Shown here piece after piece: positions 24,291 to 32,176 of a stretch of 64,000 bases of DNA (its first letter is position 1; every line of letters begins with the position of its first letter). The stretch comes from Dyadobacter sp. CY261 (GTDB taxonomy: Bacteria; Bacteroidota; Bacteroidia; Cytophagales; Spirosomataceae). A model generated the notes under the pieces. The model had not been told where the DNA came from. It saw nothing but the letters and a program-made list of their open reading frames with translations, and made no database searches. The stretch spans positions 434,001-498,000 of the forward strand of contig NZ_JAKCPW010000006.1 of NCBI RefSeq assembly GCF_021440085.1, given 5' to 3'. The translations under genes were made by a program, and so were the position numbers.

Positions 24291-27161
24291 ATGATGCAAT
24301 TAGCTGTGCCCCGGATAGAGGCCGACCAGTTTGACGAACTGGATCCAAGAAAATACATTCTGATCAAAGGTGCCCGTGTCAACAATCTGAAAAATATCGA
24401 TGTAGCGATCCCCCGTAACAAGCTGGTCGTCATTACCGGCCTTTCCGGCTCCGGAAAGTCCTCTCTTGCCTTTGATACCTTATTCGCGGAAGGCCAGCGC
24501 ATGTATGTGGAAAGTCTTAGCAGTTACGCGCGGCAGTTTTTGGGACGCATGGAGAAGCCGGAAGTGGAATATATCAAAGGCATTTCGCCGGCGATTGCTA
24601 TTGAGCAGAAGGTTAATACCCGCAACCCGCGGTCGACCGTCGGCACTTCAACTGAGATTTATGACTATCTCAAACTACTGTTTGCACGTATCGGGCATAC
24701 CCATTCACCGGTTTCGGGTGAAATCGTGCGGAAAGATTCAGTAACAGACGTCGTGAACTACATGCTCGCACACGATGAAGGCACTCGTGTGATGATCCTT
24801 GCGCCATTGCTTATCCGCGACGGACGTTCGCAGACCGAAGAGCTGACAATATTGCTTTCCAAAGGTTATAACCGCATCGTGTTGAACGAGGAAGTGGTTT
24901 CGATCGAGGACATTCTCGAAAATCCCGGACAATTTTCTCAAGCCGGAAACCAGGTTTTCATCCTTATCGACCGCGCCGCTATTCGCCACGACGATGAAGA
25001 CACCCAATACCGCCTGTCGGACTCGGTACAAACTGCCTTTTTTGAAGGAGAAGGAACCTGTACCGTTCATATTGTGAACGGGGAAAAAAGGGTTTTCTCC
25101 GACAAATTCGAACTCGACGGCATCACATTCGAGGAACCGACCGTTAATCTTTTCAGCTTCAATAACCCTTACGGTGCCTGTAAAAGGTGTGAAGGTTTTG
25201 GTAGAATATTGGGTATAGATCCGGATTTGGTCATTCCCGACAAAAATCTTTCGGTGTACGACGGTGCCATCGCGCCCTGGCGCACCGAAAAGATGGGCGA
25301 ATGGCTGATCCCGCTCGTCCGCAATGGTGTAAAATTCGATTTCCCGATACACAGGCCGTATAAAGATCTGACGCGCGAGCAAAAAGAGCTGCTATGGACC
25401 GGTAACCAGTATTTTCAGGGAATTAACGATTTTATTTCAGAACTCGAATCACAAACGCATAAAATTCAGTACCGCGTAATGCTCTCGCGCTTCCGCGGCC
25501 GTACAACCTGCCCCGACTGCCGCGGCTCTCGCCTGCGCAAGGATGCAGCTTATGTGAAAGTAAGCGGGAAATCCATCACCGATCTGGTATTGATGCCAAT
25601 CCAGGATGTTTCCGGATTTTTCAAACAGCTCGACCTCGGAGACCACGACAGGCAAATTGCCCGCCGTGTACTCACCGAAATCGAATCGCGCCTGGATTAT
25701 ATGAACCGCGTCGGGTTGGGTTACCTGACATTGAACCGGTTGACCAGCACTTTGTCCGGAGGAGAATTTCAACGCATTAAGCTGGCTACTTCGCTGGGCA
25801 GCGCATTGGTTGGTTCCATGTATATTTTGGATGAACCAAGCATTGGCTTGCACCCACGTGACACGCAGAGGCTGGTAGGGGTGCTCGAATCGCTTCGTGA
25901 CCTGGGTAATACAGTGATCGTGGTGGAACATGAGGAAGAAGTCATGCATGCGGCTGATCAAATCATCGACATTGGCCCCGAAGCCGGAACCGGTGGCGGG
26001 CATGTGGTTTTTCAGGGTGACCGGGATGATATTGCAGCTTTGAAAGCCAATGGTCAGGAAACCGGGGATAGTCAGGAGGTCAATGTGCAGTCGCATACAC
26101 TTGATTTTTTGTTGGGTAATGATTCTATTCCGGTTCCTTCCGTACGCAGAAAGTCGTTGCATTTCCTGGAAATCAAAGGTGCACGGGAGAATAATTTGAA
26201 GGAACTCGATGTCAAAATCCCGCTGAATAATCTTACGGTTGTTACGGGGGTAAGTGGTTCGGGGAAATCCACATTGATCCGAAAAATCCTTTACCCCGCA
26301 TTAATGCGTCTAAAAGGCGAGTTTAGCGAGGATGTAGGCCGATTCGACGAGCTCACCGGCAGCGTCGACCGCATTGAAGCCGTTGAAATGATCGATCAAA
26401 ACCCGATCGGTAAATCGTCGCGTTCCAATCCGGTTACCTACATTAAAGCATATGATTATATCCGGCAAATGATGTCTGAACAGCCCCTTTCGAAAGCGCG
26501 GGGCTATAAACCCTCACATTTCTCTTTCAATGTCGATGGCGGGCGGTGCGAAATATGCCAGGGTGAAGGCCAGGTGAAAATTGAAATGCAGTTTATGGCC
26601 GACATTTATTTGACCTGCGAAGGTTGTAATGGCAAGCGGTTCAAGCAAGAAATCCAGGAAGTGAAGTATCACGACAAAGACGTTGCCGAAATTCTGGATA
26701 TGACCGTAGACGAGGCGATCGAGTTTTTCAGGCAAACTGAACCCAAGCTGGCCGATAAACTGCTGCCATTGCAGGAAGTAGGGCTTGGGTATGTCGGTCT
26801 TGGACAATCATCCAATACATTGTCGGGCGGAGAAGCGCAGCGCGTAAAACTTGCTTCCTTCCTGGGCAAAGGCTCTTCGAACAAAGGTAAAACGCTCTTC
26901 ATATTCGATGAACCGACCACCGGTCTGCATTTTCATGATATTAAAAAGCTCCTCAAAGCCATCAATGCATTGGTAGAGCAAGGTGACAGCGTGATCATCA
27001 TCGAGCACAACATGGAAGTCATCAAAAGCGCCGATTGGATCATCGACCTCGGCCCCGAAGGCGGCGAAAACGGCGGCAACCTCACCTTCACCGGCACGCC
27101 GGAGGAAATGGCCCAGCTTGAAGATAACTATACCGCCGAGTTTTTGAGGGGAAAAATTTGA
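24291..27161 (+). CDS. uvrA: UvrABC excinuclease subunit A
   Basis: The damage-recognition ATPase of nucleotide excision repair. Two ABC modules are visible: Walker A GLSGSGKSSLAFDTL with signature LSGGEFQRIKLA, and Walker A GVSGSGKSTLIRKIL with signature LSGGEAQRVKLA. Zinc-binding clusters include CKRCEGFG, CPDCRGSR and the insertion CEICQGEGQVKIEMQF...CEGCNGKRF. The 956-residue length is normal. ATG 24291 is preferred to TTG 24276. It stands alone; the toxin-antitoxin pair follows after 49 bp. Confidence 0.98.
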   Translation: MMQLAVPRIEADQFDELDPRKYILIKGARVNNLKNIDVAIPRNKLVVITGLSGSGKSSLAFDTLFAEGQRMYVESLSSYARQFLGRMEKPEVEYIKGISPAIAIEQKVNTRNPRSTVGTSTEIYDYLKLLFARIGHTHSPVSGEIVRKDSVTDVVNYMLAHDEGTRVMILAPLLIRDGRSQTEELTILLSKGYNRIVLNEEVVSIEDILENPGQFSQAGNQVFILIDRAAIRHDDEDTQYRLSDSVQTAFFEGEGTCTVHIVNGEKRVFSDKFELDGITFEEPTVNLFSFNNPYGACKRCEGFGRILGIDPDLVIPDKNLSVYDGAIAPWRTEKMGEWLIPLVRNGVKFDFPIHRPYKDLTREQKELLWTGNQYFQGINDFISELESQTHKIQYRVMLSRFRGRTTCPDCRGSRLRKDAAYVKVSGKSITDLVLMPIQDVSGFFKQLDLGDHDRQIARRVLTEIESRLDYMNRVGLGYLTLNRLTSTLSGGEFQRIKLATSLGSALVGSMYILDEPSIGLHPRDTQRLVGVLESLRDLGNTVIVVEHEEEVMHAADQIIDIGPEAGTGGGHVVFQGDRDDIAALKANGQETGDSQEVNVQSHTLDFLLGNDSIPVPSVRRKSLHFLEIKGARENNLKELDVKIPLNNLTVVTGVSGSGKSTLIRKILYPALMRLKGEFSEDVGRFDELTGSVDRIEAVEMIDQNPIGKSSRSNPVTYIKAYDYIRQMMSEQPLSKARGYKPSHFSFNVDGGRCEICQGEGQVKIEMQFMADIYLTCEGCNGKRFKQEIQEVKYHDKDVAEILDMTVDEAIEFFRQTEPKLADKLLPLQEVGLGYVGLGQSSNTLSGGEAQRVKLASFLGKGSSNKGKTLFIFDEPTTGLHFHDIKKLLKAINALVEQGDSVIIIEHNMEVIKSADWIIDLGPEGGENGGNLTFTGTPEEMAQLEDNYTAEFLRGKI

Positions 27162-27166
27162 TAAAG

Positions 27167-27220
27167 TGAAGTATGTCACTTAACTTAGGGACATACTTCA
27201 TGCAAAAACTATGTCACCTA
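27167..27220. promoter_or_regulatory. Palindromic operator candidate before the Xre/RES pair
   Basis: Perfect 11-bp arms TGAAGTATGTC (27167-27177) and GACATACTTCA (27190-27200) are separated by 12 bp. The inner element TATGTCACTTA (27172-27182) is nearly repeated as TATGTCACCTA (27210-27220), overlapping the antitoxin start codon. No T-run follows, so a terminator for uvrA is unlikely. Autoregulation by the Xre-type antitoxin is the simplest reading. Confidence 0.65.
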
Positions 27221-27639
27221 TCCGCTATCTCGAAGACGAATTCGTCCCCTACGGCAAGCAGCCCGCTTCCGAATTTTTGGTAGTTAAAACATCACGCGAG
27301 GGCCTTATGCGCGCTGTCGCCGATGAAATTTCCGATCTGGTGGGATTGACTGACAATGAAATCGCCTACGTGCTTGGCATGACGCCGCGCAACCTGCACC
27401 GTATTCAAGGTGATAAAAAGCTTGGTATCGATGCTTCGGAGCGCCTGCTGCTACTTCGCAATGTGCTTTTACATGCGCTAGATACGTTTGAAGGTAATGA
27501 GAATGTCGTGAGGCATTGGCTTCGGACACCCATTATTGAGCTGAACGAGCAGTCGCCGTTACAATTAATGGACACGGTGACGGGCTTCGGGCTCGTCGAC
27601 GACGTGCTGGGTAGGCTGGATTACGGATTACCAGCCTGA
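27211..27639 (+). CDS. Xre/ParS-family antitoxin of a RES-Xre system
   Basis: A 142-residue antitoxin. The central helix-turn-helix-like segment VGLTDNEIAYVLGMTPRNLHRI (about residues 47-68) is followed by DASERLLLLRNVLLHALDTF and the C-terminal toxin-binding region WLRTPIIELNEQSPLQLMDT...GLVDDVLGRLDYG, as in the MbcA/ParS/Xre antitoxin family. It neutralises the RES toxin encoded 11 bp downstream and is expected to bind its own promoter; a palindrome lies directly upstream. Confidence 0.9.
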   Translation: MSPIRYLEDEFVPYGKQPASEFLVVKTSREGLMRAVADEISDLVGLTDNEIAYVLGMTPRNLHRIQGDKKLGIDASERLLLLRNVLLHALDTFEGNENVVRHWLRTPIIELNEQSPLQLMDTVTGFGLVDDVLGRLDYGLPA

Positions 27640-27650
27640 AAGCGTCTTCT

Positions 27651-28115
27651 ATGCCATTGGTTTACAGAATCACCCGTGAAAAATTTCGGCATGACGCACT
27701 TTCTACCGAGGGAAGCAGGCTCTTTGGTGCCCGCTGGAACCCAAAAGGTATTGGCGTTCTTTACACCACATCTACTCCCGAGCTTGGACTTGTAGAAACC
27801 CTTGCTCACGCGCCGGGCGTGCGTTACGAAGATCTACCAAAATATTGGCTTTCCTCCATTGAAATACCGGATGATATCCGGTTTTACGACCGTCAGGACC
27901 TACCAGCATATTGGCAGGATAAAACTTACGGACGCACGCAGTTTTGGCTCAAAGACTGGCTTATTAAACCCGATGTGCTGGCAATAGGTATTCCTTCTGT
28001 AATAGTACCATTCTCTTCCAATATCATTCTCCATCCCGGGCATTTACTATTTGTAAAGGTCAAGCTAGTAGCCCAGGATCGAATTCCAATTGACCGTCGT
28101 TTGTGGCGAAATTGA
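27651..28115 (+). CDS. RES-domain toxin (NAD+ phosphorylase type)
   Basis: A 154-residue toxin. RES-family features are FGARWNPKGIGVLYTTST with the conserved Arg, ELGLVETLAH with the conserved Glu, and IPSVIVPFSSNIILHPGH near the C terminus with the conserved Ser. Characterised RES toxins (for example MbcT) degrade NAD+ by phosphorolysis. The pair order, antitoxin then toxin, and 11-bp gap are standard. The frame is intact and all three conserved positions are present, so the toxin looks functional. Confidence 0.9.
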   Translation: MPLVYRITREKFRHDALSTEGSRLFGARWNPKGIGVLYTTSTPELGLVETLAHAPGVRYEDLPKYWLSSIEIPDDIRFYDRQDLPAYWQDKTYGRTQFWLKDWLIKPDVLAIGIPSVIVPFSSNIILHPGHLLFVKVKLVAQDRIPIDRRLWRN

Positions 28116-28116
28116 G

Positions 28117-28183
28117 TAGCCTGAATAAGTTTCCCTCCCGTATTCAACAGTAAAGACAATCCACACGGGACTTATTCAGGCTA
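28117..28183. repeat. Long imperfect hairpin between the RES toxin and FAH genes
   Basis: Perfect 14-bp arms TAGCCTGAATAAGT (28117-28130) and ACTTATTCAGGCTA (28170-28183). Inside, CCCGT (28137-28141) pairs with ACGGG (28165-28169). No T-run follows the right arm, so it is not a classical terminator. It starts 2 bp after the toxin stop. Confidence 0.7.
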
Positions 28184-28201
28184 AACCAACATTTGCATTT
28201 C

Positions 28202-29038
28202 ATGAAGTTATATAAGACCGAAAATGGTATTCTTCTCGAACACGAAGACATTTTCTACCGCCTCCACGAAACCAATTGGGACATCGTCGCCAATCGTAAC
28301 AACTTGTACGAATGGCTTGAAGATCAGACTAAAAGCCTCATTGCACTAACTTTCACCGACGACATCCCGATGCCGGAGGTACTGGCCCCAATCGGTTCCC
28401 AGGAAGTGTGGGCATCCGGTGTGACTTATTTTAAAAGTCGGACCGCACGCATGGAAGAATCCGAAAAAGCAGGTGGCGGCAGCTTTTACGACCGCGTATA
28501 CGAAGCCGAACGCCCCGAACTTTTCTTTAAATCGACAGCATGGCGTGTAGTAGGGCACCACGGCACTGTACGCATCCGCAAAGATTCGACCTGGGACGTA
28601 CCAGAACCTGAATTGACGCTTTTTGCTACCTCCGAAGGTGCATTGGTGGGTTACACTATTGGAAATGACATGAGTTCCCGGAGCATCGAGGGAGAAAACC
28701 CATTGTACTTACCACAAGCTAAATCCTACACGGGAAGCGCCGCCCTCGGGCCTTGCCTTTATGTATTCAAAGAGCAATTGGGCAGCGACACGGTGATCGA
28801 CCTGTCGATTGTGCGTGGTGCCGAGGAGGTTTTCAATGGACAGGTTAACCTATCGCAAATGAAGCGCAAGCCTGAGGAATTGCTGCATTTCCTTTACCGC
28901 GAGATGGATTTCCCGCATGGCTCCTATCTAATGACAGGCACCGGGATTGTGCCATCTTCGGATTTTACTTTGCAATCGGGCGACGTGGTCCACATTACCA
29001 TTGAGCCCATCGGCACTTTAACGAATACAGTAGGCTGA
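28202..29038 (+). CDS. Fumarylacetoacetate hydrolase family protein
   Basis: A 278-residue enzyme of the FAH superfamily, which cleaves or dehydrates 2-keto acids with Mg2+. The metal-binding glutamates lie in WDVPEPELTLF (about residue 140) and the Asp/Glu set continues in YTIGNDMSSRSIEGENPLY and LPQAKSYTGSAALGP. The IEGENPLYLPQAK motif resembles 2-keto-3-deoxy-pentonate dehydratases; that substrate is inference. ATG 28202 starts MKLYKTENGILLEHEDIFY. A perfect bidirectional terminator follows. Confidence 0.87.
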   Translation: MKLYKTENGILLEHEDIFYRLHETNWDIVANRNNLYEWLEDQTKSLIALTFTDDIPMPEVLAPIGSQEVWASGVTYFKSRTARMEESEKAGGGSFYDRVYEAERPELFFKSTAWRVVGHHGTVRIRKDSTWDVPEPELTLFATSEGALVGYTIGNDMSSRSIEGENPLYLPQAKSYTGSAALGPCLYVFKEQLGSDTVIDLSIVRGAEEVFNGQVNLSQMKRKPEELLHFLYREMDFPHGSYLMTGTGIVPSSDFTLQSGDVVHITIEPIGTLTNTVG

Positions 29039-29040
29039 TA

Positions 29041-29081
29041 AAAGAAAAAGCTGCACGGATTGACCTTGCAGCTTTTTCTTT
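29041..29081. terminator. Bidirectional terminator between FAH gene and exported-protein gene
   Basis: Perfect 15-bp stem: arms 29041-29055 and 29067-29081, 11-base loop, A-rich 5' and T-rich 3' flanks. It serves the convergent genes on both sides. Confidence 0.88.
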
Positions 29082-29098
29082 AAAGATTGAAGTATCGC

Positions 29099-29500
29099 TT
29101 ACGAATGCCCGAGTTTGGGAATAAAAGTGTAAATCACACAACGGACAACACCAACGAGCTTGCTCACCATCGAGTCGTCGCTGTTTTCGCTTTCTTCGCT
29201 TTCAAAAAATGCCGCAGGACCTACTTCCAAAATACGGGCATTTAGCGTGACAATGTCAGAAGCGGGCATGCTTGCGCTGGTATTCTTGATCAAACCTGCG
29301 TGCTTCACCTGGACGGGCGCTTTTACTGCCTTCATAGCCTTTATCGCGGGTTTCGCCTTTTTGGCAATCGTTTTTTCAGTTACACATTCTTTACCAGATT
29401 GCAGCTTTCTGTGCGCCACAAACATGTTGTGCACGTAACCTGTGGCGCTGGCTTGCAGACTGATTAATATGAGGATTATAAAGATTCTGAGTGTTTTCAT
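29099..29500 (-). CDS. Small exported protein of unknown function, Lys/Ala-rich
   Basis: A 133-residue product with a signal peptide (MKTLRIFIILILISLQASATG). A basic Lys/Ala/Val segment follows (about residues 46-66, alternating K and A) and an acidic ESEESENSDDS patch near residue 105. I recognise no domain. The ATG at 29500 opens directly into the signal peptide; the upstream in-frame TTG is unlikely. A good promoter candidate lies 68 bp upstream, and it stands as a single gene between two terminators. Confidence 0.65.
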   Translation of the reverse strand: MKTLRIFIILILISLQASATGYVHNMFVAHRKLQSGKECVTEKTIAKKAKPAIKAMKAVKAPVQVKHAGLIKNTSASMPASDIVTLNARILEVGPAAFFESEESENSDDSMVSKLVGVVRCVIYTFIPKLGHS

Positions 29501-29567
29501 GGCTTGTTTCAATTGTTAAGATCCGTATGGAATTCCAGCTGGAATTATGTGTAACTAATTGACCTTA

Positions 29568-29599
29568 CAAATATATATGTTTCATTAGGTATCTTGCAA
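29568..29599 (-). promoter_or_regulatory. Promoter candidate for the small exported protein
   Basis: Read on the minus strand: TTG (29597-29599), 21-bp spacer, TATATTTG (29568-29575), an exact TAnnTTTG -7 box, leaving an ~60-nt leader to the ATG at 29500. Confidence 0.55.
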
Positions 29600-29773
29600 T
29601 ACATAGTACCTTGTTTTTAACATTTTTTTGAAAATTTTTCGAGATCCGTATAAAGTACCGTGGCTGGCCGGATAACAGATGTAAAAGTACTATAAAAGGT
29701 TGCTCTAGATATCTTAAAAAAGACGAACTGTCATATTTTTCCGCTGAACAGTAGCTGGTTACGGATAAAATGT

Positions 29774-29812
29774 AAAACGCCGACGGGAAAAAATCCCCGC
29801 CGGCGTTTTTGC
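29774..29812. terminator. Terminator downstream of der
   Basis: AAAACGCCG (29774-29782) pairs with CGGCGTTTT (29801-29809), with an inner CGGG/CCCG extension. T/A tracts lie on both sides; it starts 18 bp beyond the der stop on the minus strand. Confidence 0.75.
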
Positions 29813-29829
29813 TTAGCATTTTGTCCAAC

Positions 29830-31140
29830 TTACTTCTCGCGGAAGAATATAGTTATCGGCACGCCCGAAAAATCGAAGTTTTCGCGCAAGCGGTTTTCCA
29901 GGTAGCGCAAATATGGCTCTTTGACGTGCTTGGGATTACTGCTGAAAAACACGAATGTCGGCGACGGCGTCGGCAACTGGATCATATATTTGATATTGAT
30001 GTACTTACCGCGGTGTGCTGGTGGCGGGTACCTCTCAATCTCCGCCTGCATTACCTCGTTCAGTTTCGAAGTCGTGATTTTCTTCGTTTTGTTCTGATAC
30101 ACTTCCATCGCCTTTTCCATCACCTGGTGAATGCGCTGTTTCTCAACAACGGATGCAAAAATGATCGGCATATAGTTCATCGGTGCCAGCTTTTCCAGCA
30201 ATGCTTTTTTATATTGATCGGCCGTTTTGGAATCCTTTTCTACGAGGTCCCATTTGTTGACCATAATTACAATGCCTTTTTTCGCCTTGTCGGCCTGGCC
30301 GATGATATTCATGTCCTGGCCTTCGAGTCCCAGCGTTGCGTCGAGCAGGACAATGCAGATGTCGGATTCTTCCATTGCCTTCACCGAGCGGAGTGTCGAA
30401 TAGAATTCGATATCCTCTTTTACGCGTGATTTTCTGCGGATTCCGGCGGTGTCGGTCAGGATAAAGTTCATCCCGAATGCATTATAATGCGTATGGATCG
30501 CGTCACGCGTAGTACCCGCGATGTCGGTCACGATACTGCGGTCTGTACCGGTAAGCACATTCAGGAATGAGGATTTGCCAACATTCGGCCGACCCATTAT
30601 CGCAATACGCGGGATGCCTTCCTCCGGATTTTCGATGCCTGCGGTTTCGAAATGTTCGATCACTTTATCGAGCAACTCGCCGGTGCCGAAACCTGTTTGC
30701 GCGGAGATTGCGAAAATCTCATCACCCAAACCCAGTTCATAAAATTCCGCCGCCGATTGGTAGCGCTCCGTTGTCTCGGCTTTATTTGCTACAAGATAAA
30801 CTGGCTTATTGAAGCGGCGAAGTACATTTGCGAAGTCTTTATCGAGGTCTGTAAGGCCCGTCATGGTATCGACCATAAAAAGGACTACCGTCGACTCTTC
30901 GATCGCGAGTTCTACCTGATCACGGATCGCTCCTTCAAATATATCTTCCGAGCCTACTACATAACCACCGGTGTCGATCACTGTGAAATATTGGTCTGTC
31001 CATTCGCCGTAACCATAGTGCCTGTCGCGGGTTACGCCACTCTGATTGTCCATAATGGCCTTCCTGCTTTCGGTAAGGCGGTTGAACAAAGTGGATTTGC
31101 CCACATTCGGACGACCAACAATCGATATTATATTTGTCAT
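29830..31140 (-). CDS. der: Ribosome-associated GTPase Der (EngA)
   Basis: A double-GTPase needed for 50S subunit assembly. Domain 1 shows GRPNVGKST (residues 9-17), DTGG and NKAE; domain 2 shows GRPNVGKSS (about residue 183), DTAG and NKWD, followed by the C-terminal KH-like domain ending FSGVPITIFFREK. The 436-residue length is standard. The domain 1 G4 motif ends in Glu instead of the usual Asp (NKxD). It lies 64 bp downstream of era in a leftward run of LTA-synthase-like, era and der genes. Confidence 0.97.
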   Translation of the reverse strand: MTNIISIVGRPNVGKSTLFNRLTESRKAIMDNQSGVTRDRHYGYGEWTDQYFTVIDTGGYVVGSEDIFEGAIRDQVELAIEESTVVLFMVDTMTGLTDLDKDFANVLRRFNKPVYLVANKAETTERYQSAAEFYELGLGDEIFAISAQTGFGTGELLDKVIEHFETAGIENPEEGIPRIAIMGRPNVGKSSFLNVLTGTDRSIVTDIAGTTRDAIHTHYNAFGMNFILTDTAGIRRKSRVKEDIEFYSTLRSVKAMEESDICIVLLDATLGLEGQDMNIIGQADKAKKGIVIMVNKWDLVEKDSKTADQYKKALLEKLAPMNYMPIIFASVVEKQRIHQVMEKAMEVYQNKTKKITTSKLNEVMQAEIERYPPPAHRGKYINIKYMIQLPTPSPTFVFFSSNPKHVKEPYLRYLENRLRENFDFSGVPITIFFREK

Positions 31141-31204
31141 TTTTCTTAACTATTAATATGATCCGGGCGGTTTGACACCAGCCCTTCATTCGTTTTACTT
31201 AAAA

Positions 31205-32131
31205 TTATTCCTGATAGCCGAGTTGGCGCAGCTTGTTTTCCTTGCTTCTCCAATCCGGTTCTACTTTTACATGTTGTTCAAGGAAGACTTTCTTGCCAAA
31301 GAAATCTTCCAGATCCTGCCGCGCCTGGGTCCCCACTTTTTTCAACATTTCCCCCTTTTCACCAATAATGATCCCTTTCTGGCTTTTGCGTTCGACCAGA
31401 ATTTCTGCACGGATCACGATGATGTCGTCCTTATCTTTAAATTCGGTGATTACGACCTCGGAGCTGTATGGAATTTCCTGGCGGTAATTCAAGAAGATCT
31501 TTTCGCGGATGATTTCAGAAGCAAAAAAACGTTCCGGCTTGTCGGTTAGTTCATCTTCGTCAAAATAAGGCGGGTGGAATGGCAAGCGTGTTACCACCGC
31601 ATCGAACAATGTGCCGATGTTGGCGTTTTCTAATGCGGATATTGGCACAATGGCAGCAGGATGGATCTCATTCTCCCATTCCTCCGTTTTGCGCTTTACC
31701 TCTTCCTCATTCGAAAGGTCGATCTTGTTCAAAACCAGGACAACAGGCGATTGCGTCCGTTTTAAAAGCGGCAATACCTCATGTTCTGCGGCCTTCTCCC
31801 CTATTTCTACCACAAACAACACCACGTCTGCATCTTCCAATGAGCCTTTTACGAAGGTCATCATTGAGTCGTGCAGCTTGTAGGATGGCTTGATTACCCC
31901 CGGCGTGTCGGAATACACGAGTTGAAAAGGGATGTCTTCGTGTTTCCCGTTCAATATTCCGATAATACGATGCCGGGTTGTTTGCGCCTTGGAGGTGATA
32001 ATCGACATTCTTTCTCCTACAAGCACATTCATGAGCGTCGACTTCCCGACGTTAGGTTTCCCGATAATGCTCACAAACCCGGCCCGATGGTTGCGCAATT
32101 CGGTATTGTTATTTTCGACTGTTTCTTCCAT
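31205..32131 (-). CDS. era: GTPase Era
   Basis: A GTPase that binds the 3' end of 16S rRNA during 30S maturation. G1 GKPNVGKST (about residues 24-32), G3 DTPG, G4 NKID and a C-terminal KH domain with ILVERKSQKGIIIGEKGEMLKKVG are all present. The 308-residue length is normal. The extra N-terminal ~17 residues are acidic and polar, as often in Bacteroidota. It is encoded 45 bp downstream of the LTA-synthase-like gene. Confidence 0.97.
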   Translation of the reverse strand: MEETVENNNTELRNHRAGFVSIIGKPNVGKSTLMNVLVGERMSIITSKAQTTRHRIIGILNGKHEDIPFQLVYSDTPGVIKPSYKLHDSMMTFVKGSLEDADVVLFVVEIGEKAAEHEVLPLLKRTQSPVVLVLNKIDLSNEEEVKRKTEEWENEIHPAAIVPISALENANIGTLFDAVVTRLPFHPPYFDEDELTDKPERFFASEIIREKIFLNYRQEIPYSSEVVITEFKDKDDIIVIRAEILVERKSQKGIIIGEKGEMLKKVGTQARQDLEDFFGKKVFLEQHVKVEPDWRSKENKLRQLGYQE

Positions 32132-32176
32132 AAAAATTACTTCTTCACTTTTTTCTGCTTCTCAAAAACCTTCCAA

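Larger units (their letters stand above)
29501..29829. other. AT-rich intergenic region before the exported-protein gene
   Basis: About 330 bp, A/T-rich. It holds the promoter candidate at 29568-29599 (minus strand) and the der terminator at 29774-29812. The rest shows no gene or repeat that I can support. Confidence 0.5.

Noticed and set aside
27167..27200. uvrA terminator
   Set aside because: The palindrome has no T-run and sits 11 bp before the antitoxin start; an operator is a better reading.
29809..30429. 206-codon plus-strand frame over der
   Set aside because: Shadow of a highly conserved gene on the other strand; the composition is unlike a real protein (His/Phe/Arg-rich).
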